A stretch of 25,351 nucleotides of DNA from JBDKTH01 sp964558295 (GTDB lineage Bacteria; Planctomycetota; Planctomycetia; Pirellulales; Thermoguttaceae), in the NCBI GenBank assembly GCA_964558295.1, contig CAZLDQ010000069.1:1-25351 (forward strand). The letters run 5' to 3'. Under the pieces are notes generated by a model. That model made no database searches, had not been told where the DNA came from, and saw nothing but the letters and a program-made list of their open reading frames with translations. How positions within the stretch are numbered: position 1 is the first letter of the stretch; each line of letters starts with the position of its first letter. Made by a program: the position numbers and the translations under genes. This document shows, one piece after another, positions 1 to 6,606 of this stretch.

Positions 1-27
1 CCCTAATCCCAGCCCCTCTTCTCTATC

Positions 28-306
28 TCACGGCTCACACAACGGCTTCTTCTTCTCCGTAATCCCGGGACACTGAGGAGCCATCTCGGCGTTCAAGGCG
101 ATGTATTCGCGCCACTCTTCCGGGACGTTTTCGTCGAGGAAGATGGCTTCCACCGGACACTCGGGAACGCAAGCTTCGCAGTCAATGCATTCACCCGGAT
201 GGATGTAGACCATCTTCTCGCCTTCGTAAAAGCACTCGACGGGACAAACCACCACACAGTCGGTGTATTTGCACTCATAACACGGTTTGCATACCACATG
301 AGCCAT
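28..306 (-). CDS. fdxA: 7Fe-type ferredoxin (FdxA-like), 92 aa
   Basis: Small cytoplasmic electron carrier expected to hold one [3Fe-4S] and one [4Fe-4S] cluster. Cysteines at 9, 12, 17 and 21 (CYECKYTDCVVVCP) and 40, 43, 46 and 50 (CIDCEACVPECP) reproduce the Azotobacter ferredoxin I pattern, and the tail keeps the NAEMA...ITEKK segment of that family. It is somewhat shorter than the 107-residue Azotobacter protein because the C-terminal extension is missing. An additional Cys lies at position 6. I chose the ATG at 306 because AAGGGAG lies just upstream on the minus strand; an upstream in-frame start at 327 would add seven residues that the family lacks. It is divergent from the sigma factor gene, with a long inverted repeat 60 nt upstream of the start. 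The redox partner is unknown. Confidence 0.93.
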   Translation of the reverse strand: MAHVVCKPCYECKYTDCVVVCPVECFYEGEKMVYIHPGECIDCEACVPECPVEAIFLDENVPEEWREYIALNAEMAPQCPGITEKKKPLCEP

Positions 307-365
307 ACCACCACTCCCTTTGAACACCGGGCTTCGTCTACCGTCTCGGGTTGTCTCGGATTCGC

Positions 366-412
366 AGGTGTTACCTCAACTCTTTACAAAACAATGGGTT
401 GAGGCAACACCT
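366..412. promoter_or_regulatory. 15-bp inverted repeat between divergent ferredoxin and sigma genes
   Basis: The arms 366-380 (AGGTGTTACCTCAAC) and 398-412 (GTTGAGGCAACACCT) are reverse complements with one mismatch, separated by a 17-nt AT-rich loop. Because the flanking genes diverge, a terminator makes little sense. An operator or a leader hairpin of the ferredoxin transcript is more likely (inference). No convincing -35/-10 pair for the ferredoxin gene was found, although the AT-rich loop could hold one. Confidence 0.55.
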
Positions 413-505
413 TCTTGCCGCCTGCGTCTCGCCGAATTCTAGAAGCGGGCATTGAGCGTGTCAATCCATGAAACACCCGTCTGGGGGTGGCAACATACAT
501 CAAGC

Positions 506-534
506 TTGCTTTGTTTTCCTTGCGAATTTACAAT
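506..534 (+). promoter_or_regulatory. sigma-70-like promoter of the ECF sigma gene
   Basis: TTGCTT (506-511), a 17-nt spacer, then TACAAT (529-534), a 5/6 match to the -10 consensus. Transcription would begin near 541. This is downstream of the earliest in-frame start (GTG at 487), which supports the internal GTG at 640 as the real start and leaves a leader of about 100 nt. Confidence 0.5.
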
Positions 535-639
535 CAGATAACGGTTGGTTGTCGCTACCTCTCGTTCAGACGGATCGTCAGTCCCCCTTCGAGGCAACGC
601 GGCGCCCCGGTACTCGGTGACAACACGAGGGCTTTCGCC

Positions 640-1227
640 GTGGCACTGTCGGAAATTGATCGCAACCTGCTCGAACGCTGTCTGGGACGCAAGCCCCGAG
701 CGTGGGAGGATTTTGTGGATCGTTTCATGGGCCTGGTGATCCATGTGGTCAATCACTCGGCCCAGGCTCGAGGCATCCGGTTGACCTCCGAGGACCGTGA
801 CGATTTGTCAGCCGACGTCTTCCTCAACTTGATCAAAGACGATTTCCGCATCCTGCGCCGGTTCCGCGGTCAAAGCAGTCTGGCCACCTATCTGACGGTG
901 GTTGCCCGGCGAATCGTCGTGCGTGGATTGCTCCAGCGCAAGGGAGCGGTTCCTCTCGGCAATGGAGCCGCCCAGTCGGTCCCTCCCGACCTGCCCGATA
1001 CTCGTCCGCAAGCCGAGGAACGGATCAACAACTTCGACGAGGTCCAGCGACTGATGGAAGGGCTGGACAGCGCGGAGGCGGAAATCGTGCGTCTGTATCA
1101 CTTGGAAGCAAAGAGCTACCAGGAAATCAGTCATACGACCGGTGTGGCCGAGAACAGTATCGGACCGATTCTTAGCCGGGCTCGGATGAAGATGCGTCGC
1201 GCTGGGGTGAATCCAACCAGCGGATGA
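640..1227 (+). CDS. ECF-type RNA polymerase sigma-70 family factor, 195 aa
   Basis: Alternative sigma factor that would direct RNA polymerase to a specific promoter set. Region 2 lies at about residues 20-90 (DRFMGLVIHVV, then DDLSADVFLNL and the FRGQSSLATYLTVVARR stretch). Region 4 is at about 140-190, with a helix-turn-helix around YQEISHTTGVAENSIGPILS and a basic end RARMKMRR. There is no region 3, as in ECF factors. Start chosen at GTG 640, with GAGGG (627-631) correctly spaced; the longer reading from GTG 487 adds a non-conserved stretch and begins before the best promoter. No anti-sigma gene is adjacent, so control may be transcriptional or through a distant partner. The targets are unknown. 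Its ferredoxin neighbour is divergent, so the pairing may be incidental. Confidence 0.85.
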   Translation: MALSEIDRNLLERCLGRKPRAWEDFVDRFMGLVIHVVNHSAQARGIRLTSEDRDDLSADVFLNLIKDDFRILRRFRGQSSLATYLTVVARRIVVRGLLQRKGAVPLGNGAAQSVPPDLPDTRPQAEERINNFDEVQRLMEGLDSAEAEIVRLYHLEAKSYQEISHTTGVAENSIGPILSRARMKMRRAGVNPTSG

Positions 1228-1272
1228 GTTGCATCTCGCTAAGCGGGGGGTTGCTTCTCCTCGAAGCGGAGT

Positions 1273-1306
1273 CTTCTTGTGCGAGAGTGGGCAATAGCAC
1301 AAGAAG
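1273..1306 (+). terminator. perfect 10-bp hairpin downstream of the sigma gene
   Basis: CTTCTTGTGC (1273-1282) and GCACAAGAAG (1297-1306) form a perfect 10-bp stem with a 14-nt loop, 45 nt after the sigma stop codon. No T-run follows, so it is not a textbook intrinsic terminator. It may protect the 3' end or act with Rho. Confidence 0.35.
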
Positions 1307-1695
1307 CACTTGATGTCCCGGAAACCACGCCAGCAAATGCACCGAGGAGATCACGGACCACCGAATCGCCCCCCTTCACGAGACGCTGGCCAGGAAGAAC
1401 GACCGCTGACTCGAACACGACAACCATGTCCCCCGGGCACTGCCTGTTGGGCTACGTCACCCCGCTCAACCAATTCCCAGGCGGCAAAGCGCGAGCCACG
1501 CCGAACGCGACCGAACACTCGAGGCAGCACGCCAACAACCTCAAGCCAAGCGACTGGCGGCACGATCGCTCGCCGTTGCCGAAGCCGGGGCCAAGACTCG
1601 GTTTTCCGGTGGACTCAGCCACTCACGATAAGCGGTTGAAACGGAGATGACGCGGGGACACGTCACCGAGTGTTTTCGCAGGGCAACCCCGAGGG
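1307..1695. other. gene-free spacer between convergent genes
   Basis: Several open frames cross this segment on both strands. Their translations are rich in Arg, Pro, Thr and Ser, have no recognisable motif and lack ribosome binding sites. I see no gene, RNA or clear remnant here. Confidence 0.5.
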
Positions 1696-2007
1696 TTACG
1701 CTTCCTTCACCTCTTCGGCCGGGCCGTCTGGCCGTTTGGCCTGGCCGGGCCACTTGTGCAAGGGGCAGCGAAAAGCACGGCCACGGGCTTTCAGGGAGAG
1801 GCGACACCCGCAGACCAGGCAGCGGCCACCGCGCCGGCGGTTGCAGGTGTCGCAGATCTCCAGACGTTGGCGATACTCCTCGGGAGATACGGTGCGGCAG
1901 CCGTCGACGACGAAGTCGGCCAGTGCCTGGGTGAGATTCCAAACCTGCCGGGAAAGCGGGGGCATTGCGGCGGGTTCGGGGGAGTCGGTGGGGCAAATGT
2001 CGGTCAT
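1696..2007 (-). CDS. small Cys-rich, zinc-ribbon-like protein, 103 aa
   Basis: Function unknown. Residues 52-81 hold a metal-binding pattern: CDTC (52, 55), then CLVCGC (63, 66, 68) and CP (81), i.e. C-x2-C-x7-C-x2-C-x-C-x12-C, ending in a conserved-looking HKWP. An N-terminal helical part precedes it (ALADFVVDGC). It lies directly downstream of the glycosyltransferase on the same strand, suggesting co-expression and a linked role (inference). Start: ATG at 2007, 32 nt after the upstream stop but with no strong ribosome binding site. An in-frame GTG at 2043 overlaps the upstream TGA in a GTGA arrangement and would give a translationally coupled protein 12 residues longer. Either start is possible. 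The Pro/Glu/Lys-rich tail is probably disordered. Confidence 0.7.
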   Translation of the reverse strand: MTDICPTDSPEPAAMPPLSRQVWNLTQALADFVVDGCRTVSPEEYRQRLEICDTCNRRRGGRCLVCGCRLSLKARGRAFRCPLHKWPGQAKRPDGPAEEVKEA

Positions 2008-2039
2008 GCTGAAGGCATCTGTCTGTTCCAACGAGCATG

Positions 2040-3122
2040 TCACGCGGCCGCCGCCGGGGCGCCCTGGACGACCTTCGTGAAGACCTCTTTCCAGGCCTGC
2101 CAAAGGACGTCGGGGTTGGCGAGTTCTTCTTCAGCGACGCGCCGGGCACGACGGACCATCGCCAGCCGAAGGTCTTCCTCGTAGGCCAGCTTGGCCGTGT
2201 AGTAGGCGATCTCTTCATCGGTGTTGCAGAGATAGCCCGTTTCGCCGTGGCGGATCATCTCTCGCGTTCCCCATTCGTGCTTCACGTCATCCGGCACGCC
2301 CGAGGACATCGCCTCGAGGCCTGAGCGGGGCCAGTTTTCCCCGGCGCCTCCGTTGATCTGGACCATGCAATGAAGCTTGCTGAAAAACGTCTGGGGCGTC
2401 TCTTGCATCGCCGGCAGGCACTCGGCCCAGGAAGGCGGTGCGCCGAGCTTCGTCTCGATCCGTTTCTCCCAGGCCATCAGCCGAGCACGGATCGGATAGG
2501 GAATGCGCGAGTAGATCGACCAGGTATTGCTCGAGTACTTGTCGGGGTCCGGCCGGCTGATTCGCCCAATTACCAGCGGCGTTCCTGGCTCGTGCGGCCG
2601 AGGGCGGAACGGGAATTCCTCGAAGGCAAACGCCCCGTGGATCACACTCCCCATTTCCTCGCGATACCCGTAGTCCTTGTAGAGCGCGGTCAACTTCGCC
2701 TGCTGGTGGCGGCTCTGGAAGAGGAAATGGTCGAACGGGCCAAATTCGCGGAAATGTTCCCGTTCGGCCTGGAACATCCAGGTCATGCAGTTGGCCCAGA
2801 TAATCCGACAGCCCGCCTTGCGCAGCGAGGCGGCATTCGCCAGAAACTGGCCGTTGCAGAAGGAAACGACGACCGAGTGTCTCAGCCCCGGCACGTCGAG
2901 CAGTTCGGCGGCGCACTGAGGCGCATGCACGGTACAGCCGAGCGACTCACATTTTTGACGCCACTCGGCGTTGATTCGCCAGGTGGGAACGATGACCACC
3001 TGCAAACCGTTCCGCCGCCATAGCCGCAGAGTATGCCAGAGTTCCGTGTCCGCGCCGCCGACGGGCCCCGGCGCTCCGATCGTGTAAACCGTGGGCAGTG
3101 AACTTCCTTCCAATGATGTCAT
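2040..3122 (-). CDS. GT-B glycosyltransferase (GT4/group 1-like), 360 aa
   Basis: Probably transfers a sugar from a nucleotide donor to a cell-surface or exopolysaccharide acceptor in the cytoplasm. The N-terminal Rossmann-like half opens with a glycine-rich loop (GAPGPVGGADTELWHTLRLW, residues 16-35). The C-terminal half carries the E-x7-E motif of retaining GT-B enzymes (E262 and E270 in GENWPRSGLEAMSSGVP) followed by EWGTREMIRHGETGYL. Start: ATG at 3122, preceded by GGGGAA; the upstream in-frame ATG at 3146 has no advantage. Oddity: after SGVP the usual hydrophobic pair of the donor-site strand is two aspartates (D278, D279), flanked by otherwise normal motifs. The Cys-rich gene follows after 32 nt. 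Donor and acceptor cannot be read from sequence. Confidence 0.82.
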   Translation of the reverse strand: MTSLEGSSLPTVYTIGAPGPVGGADTELWHTLRLWRRNGLQVVIVPTWRINAEWRQKCESLGCTVHAPQCAAELLDVPGLRHSVVVSFCNGQFLANAASLRKAGCRIIWANCMTWMFQAEREHFREFGPFDHFLFQSRHQQAKLTALYKDYGYREEMGSVIHGAFAFEEFPFRPRPHEPGTPLVIGRISRPDPDKYSSNTWSIYSRIPYPIRARLMAWEKRIETKLGAPPSWAECLPAMQETPQTFFSKLHCMVQINGGAGENWPRSGLEAMSSGVPDDVKHEWGTREMIRHGETGYLCNTDEEIAYYTAKLAYEEDLRLAMVRRARRVAEEELANPDVLWQAWKEVFTKVVQGAPAAAA

Positions 3123-3319
3123 GGCAATTCCCCGTTTCTGACGCAAAGCATGTCACAAACCAATCATGCTTCACGATAGCGGCGCAGAAACCAAAACAAA
3201 ACGGCAAGAATTGGCCACCCCCCGCGCAGTGCCAAGAGCACTATGAAGTAGCCAGGACGTCGGATTCGCCAAGATTTGTCGGAAACGCCCTCGGCAGCGT
3301 TCCGGGCGATGGAGACGGC

Positions 3320-3367
3320 GGAACGCCATGGAAGGCGTTCCCTACTGGGTTCATTCGTCAGAACCCA
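3320..3367 (-). terminator. two adjacent perfect hairpins after the beta-helix gene
   Basis: GGAACGCC (3320-3327) pairs with GGCGTTCC (3334-3341) around a 6-nt loop, and TGGGTTC (3346-3352) pairs with GAACCCA (3361-3367) around an 8-nt loop. They begin 10 nt beyond the stop of the minus-strand beta-helix gene, so they are placed to stop or stabilise its transcript. There is no U-tract, so a Rho-type or mRNA-end role is as likely as intrinsic termination. Confidence 0.4.
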
Positions 3368-3376
3368 TCAGGGTTG

Positions 3377-5404
3377 CTACTTCGCGTTTGGTACCGGGCG
3401 CAGCACGCTCTCGGCGCGGAAGCTGAGCACGGGAAGCAGGCCGCGAAATTCAACATGGCAGTCTTCCAAAACGCCTACCGTCGGACGCGAGAGACGGAAG
3501 TGCCAGACTTCGCCCTGGGCGGTCGCCGGACGTTCCCAGCGGAACGATTGGGTGCCGGAGATGTTCGGTTGTTCCCAGACCTGTTTGCCGGTCGCGTCGA
3601 AGACGGCGGCCGAGACCCGTTCGGCGTCGCCTTCCCCTTTGAACCGAACGCCGAATTGGCGTGCCTCGGCCGGGACCCAGAAATAGAAGTCGCCTGAGGT
3701 GCCCAGGAAATGGATCAGACCACGGTCCGTGCCGACGATGCCGACCGGATGGGTGCAAGTGACGAGTTGCAACGTGTGGTGGCCTGGCGTGGCGAGGACC
3801 GTGAACGTGCCCGACTGGTCGGCGGTAAACTTGCCGTCGACCTCTTGCTTGAACGGAACCGGGACCTGTTGGATCTCCTTGCCGGCCGGATTCAGCACAC
3901 GCACCGCCAGCGGCTTGCCTTCCGAGCGGCCTACAGCGTTATACTTCACGCGGAACGCGACCTCGTCGCCACGGTTGGCCGAGAGCAGATAGGTGGCTTG
4001 GTCGCGCAGACGGTGGGCGGGGAGCTTGCTGAGAGCGGGGGTCGAAAGGCAGGCCACAGGTTCCAGACGGACGCCTTGCAGCGAGACGGGGCGAATCTCC
4101 AGCACCGGATCGTAGGGGACCCATTGGCGGAGCAGGTTCTCGTCAAGTGTATGGACCGTGCGCTGGCCCTCGCGCTCGACAATGAGCGTGCCAGTGACGT
4201 CCAGCAGCCGGGCGCCAAGAAGATCGTCAAACCTCATCACCGGCCGGTCCACCCGCTGACGAATCGTGCAATTGACGAACTCCACGCCGCCGACGTTTTC
4301 CAAATCGCCTTGGCGCGTGCTGAAGAGGATCGACGCCGAGGGGATGGGCTTGTCTGCTGGGTCCGCCAGCGTGCAGTTGACCAACCGCACTTTAGCCCCG
4401 CGCGGCGGCTTGGAGCCGATGTTGATCCCGGTTTGGCCCACATCTTCGAAGCGACAATTGACGAACTCGACGAGCCCTTGGACCGGTCCGGCCTCGCCGC
4501 AACTGGTCACTACACTCGCCGATCGGGCGTTGGTTCCCCGGGTGACGCAGTCCTCGATGCGGATCGACATTGGCGTCGAAGTGCCGTCCAACGGCCGGGC
4601 GTAGATGTGAATGGCATAGCCGTGGTTGTCTTCAATCGTGCACTTGCGCATCACGCAGTTGACCAACCGTTCACTCGGCCGGTTGGGCTCGAAGTCGATC
4701 CCGGCGGCCGGCGGCGTGCCTTTCGTGTTCTTGAGCACGCAATTTTCAATCAGCAGGTTCTCGGCGGTGATAACGCTGATGCCCTGGCGATAGTTGCGGT
4801 CGCAGACCACGTCGCGAATGACCACGTCGCGGTTGGTCTGGCCGTCGCGTCCAGCGCCGAGATAGATCCCGTCGCCGCCGCTATCGGCCAACGTGAGGCC
4901 CAGCACGGTGACGTTCGAGCAGCCATGAAAGTTAAGCACGTGACGCCACTCGGCGTGGGTGTAGTCCGCACTGTCGTAGTCGGCCCGCTGCATCTGAAGC
5001 GTGGCCCCATAGCCAGTGAGCTTGAGGTTCGTCAGATTCCACGCACTGAACAAGGCGTCGGCCTTGCCATGGAACGCCCCTTTCTTGGCTTGAACCACGA
5101 CGCCTGGCTCGAAGAACAATTCCTGATTGCCGGCCAGTTGGATCTTGTCCACGATCCAGGGGCTGGGCATCTTGTCCACAATCACCTTCTCGGCCCCCGA
5201 ATTGATGGCGGCTTGGAGGGCTTCGGTGGCGTCCTCGGCCTTGAATCCCCACCACGACGCACGAGCCTCCTTGCGCTGGCCCGACTGGACCTCGCGGATC
5301 GCTTGTTCGTTTCTCGGAAGATCGGTTGCCGTGGCACCGGTTGCCCAGCCGCTGAGTGTCCAGAGAGCCGCACCGACCGACAGGCTTTGAATCAGGATGC
5401 GCAT
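3377..5404 (-). CDS. secreted right-handed parallel beta-helix protein, 675 aa
   Basis: Likely an exported polysaccharide-active or polysaccharide-binding protein of the pectate-lyase/GH28-like beta-helix class. Residues 1-26 form a signal peptide (MRILIQSLSV..., cleavage near ATGATA). An ALQAAINSGAEKVIVDK segment at about 61-78 resembles the entry of these folds. Repeating coils with regularly spaced VxGLTLADSGGDGIYLG, VIRDVVCDRN, LIENCVLKNT, VMRKCTIEDNHGYAIHIY and VEFVNCRFEDVGQTGINIG units follow to about 420. The final 200 residues look like beta-sandwich material and may bind carbohydrate. Catalytic residues cannot be assigned, so lyase, hydrolase and non-catalytic roles all remain open. 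Start at ATG 5404 gives a clean signal peptide; longer in-frame starts (5428, 5596) put charged or unrelated sequence before it. Confidence 0.78.
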   Translation of the reverse strand: MRILIQSLSVGAALWTLSGWATGATATDLPRNEQAIREVQSGQRKEARASWWGFKAEDATEALQAAINSGAEKVIVDKMPSPWIVDKIQLAGNQELFFEPGVVVQAKKGAFHGKADALFSAWNLTNLKLTGYGATLQMQRADYDSADYTHAEWRHVLNFHGCSNVTVLGLTLADSGGDGIYLGAGRDGQTNRDVVIRDVVCDRNYRQGISVITAENLLIENCVLKNTKGTPPAAGIDFEPNRPSERLVNCVMRKCTIEDNHGYAIHIYARPLDGTSTPMSIRIEDCVTRGTNARSASVVTSCGEAGPVQGLVEFVNCRFEDVGQTGINIGSKPPRGAKVRLVNCTLADPADKPIPSASILFSTRQGDLENVGGVEFVNCTIRQRVDRPVMRFDDLLGARLLDVTGTLIVEREGQRTVHTLDENLLRQWVPYDPVLEIRPVSLQGVRLEPVACLSTPALSKLPAHRLRDQATYLLSANRGDEVAFRVKYNAVGRSEGKPLAVRVLNPAGKEIQQVPVPFKQEVDGKFTADQSGTFTVLATPGHHTLQLVTCTHPVGIVGTDRGLIHFLGTSGDFYFWVPAEARQFGVRFKGEGDAERVSAAVFDATGKQVWEQPNISGTQSFRWERPATAQGEVWHFRLSRPTVGVLEDCHVEFRGLLPVLSFRAESVLRPVPNAK

Positions 5405-5594
5405 CGTCTCATCTCGCAGAGGCTTCATCGAGAAAGGAATCGACTCGTCGGCCCCAACGAAAGCGGCCAGTCGCCGACGAACCATAGGTTCGAGTGTAGT
5501 CTGCGTTGGGGGGGGACGCAAGCTGCCGGGGGCGTCGAACGCGGCCAGGTAGGATGCCGGGCCTAATGGGGTTTGACGAACAAAACCCACGAGC

Positions 5595-5660
5595 ACACAC
5601 GCGGGACGCTTATGCTACGACTTGGGCAGGATACCTGTCTTGGCAGTTGCCAGGAAGATT
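5595..5660 (+). repeat. dispersed 66-bp repeat, copy A (decayed)
   Basis: This segment matches the minus strand of 25096-25161 at 55 of 66 positions with no gaps (hand alignment). It contains GCGGGACGCTTATGCTACGA and AGGAT-CCTGTC blocks that are perfect palindromes in the other copy but degraded here. It lies in the 352-nt spacer between the divergent beta-helix and DUF1080 genes, and no other feature was found in that spacer. Confidence 0.75.
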
Positions 5661-5756
5661 CGCCACAACGCTTTCCCCGTTGGTTTTGCATCCTCATCGA
5701 GTTTAAGGTAAGCTGCAGGGATTGGAGGTATCTGTTTTCACCCCGAGGAGACTACC

Positions 5757-6455
5757 ATGAAATTGCTTTTCGCACGTTGCCACTGGACCGCCGCCCTCCT
5801 GGCGGTAGCCTTCGCCTTGGTGACAACTGTCTGCCAAGCCGAAGACCAATGGGTCGCGTTGTTTGACGGCAAAACGCTCGACGGCTGGACCGTGCGTGGC
5901 GGTTTCGCCCATTACAAGGTCGAAGACGGCATGATCGTTGGCACGACCGCCGACGGCAGCCCGAATACGTTCCTCTGCAAGGGACCGTTTGCCGACTTTG
6001 TGCTTGAGTTCGACGTGCTCTGCGACACGCCGCTTAACTCGGGCGTGCAAATCCGCAGCCAGGTGCGCGGGAAGACCAAGGAGCCCGCCAGTCCGCTGGA
6101 AACGACCGGCGGCACGGTCTTCGGCTACCAGTGTGAGATTGCCGCTTGCCCGGATGCTGGCAATTTCTGGGACGAGGCACGAAGAAACAAGTGGCTGGAC
6201 GACTTCTCCCAGAAGCCGGAAGCCCGCAAGGCCTACAAGCCGGGCGAGTGGAACCATTACCGGATCGTCGCCCAGGGGGACCATATGCGGTCCTGGATCA
6301 ACGGCGTTCCATGTGGCGATTTCCACGATTCGACGGACGCCAGCGGCTTCCTCGGCTTCCAGGTCCACGGGATCAAGAAGGGGACCGGCCCCTACCAGGT
6401 CCGCTGGAAGAACATCAAGATTCGCGAGCTCAAGCCGGGCGACAAGGTCGAGTAA
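5757..6455 (+). CDS. secreted DUF1080 (3-keto-disaccharide hydrolase-type) protein, 232 aa
   Basis: PF06439-type jelly-roll protein. Members include enzymes that cleave 3-keto-glycosides, so a role in periplasmic or outer-surface sugar breakdown is likely (family knowledge; activity here is inferred). Signal peptide at about residues 1-28 (MKLLFARCHWTAALLAVAFA..., cleavage near CQAED). The hallmark opening WVALFDGKTLDGW is followed by YKVEDGMIVG, FADFVLEFDVLCDTPLNSGVQIRS and the closing GFLGFQVHGIKKG...VRWKNIKIREL, covering essentially the whole length. Start: ATG 5757 with GAGGAG 7 nt upstream. It converges with a second DUF1080 domain fused to a sulfatase (151 nt between stops). A Cys near the signal cleavage site (C26) might make it a lipoprotein, but the lipobox is poor. 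Confidence 0.88.
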   Translation: MKLLFARCHWTAALLAVAFALVTTVCQAEDQWVALFDGKTLDGWTVRGGFAHYKVEDGMIVGTTADGSPNTFLCKGPFADFVLEFDVLCDTPLNSGVQIRSQVRGKTKEPASPLETTGGTVFGYQCEIAACPDAGNFWDEARRNKWLDDFSQKPEARKAYKPGEWNHYRIVAQGDHMRSWINGVPCGDFHDSTDASGFLGFQVHGIKKGTGPYQVRWKNIKIRELKPGDKVE

Positions 6456-6606
6456 CGCGGCGAGCGTGAAGCAGTCATGGGCGGTTGGCGGTCAAGCGGC
6501 GTATTGGCCCCAATCGCCCTTGCTTGTTGCATGTCACCTGTCAACGCAACGCGATATGGGACACAGCCGGGGGAGTCTATTGGCTTTGGCTTCTCTTGCT
6601 CTTCTT

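Noticed and set aside
1279..1650. 123-aa open frame after the sigma gene
   Set aside because: Low-complexity Arg/Pro/Thr translation, no ribosome binding site, and it overlaps the hairpin at 1273-1306.
3710..5566. 618-aa open frame on the plus strand
   Set aside because: It is antisense to the beta-helix gene, with composition typical of high-GC shadow frames and no motifs or signal peptide.
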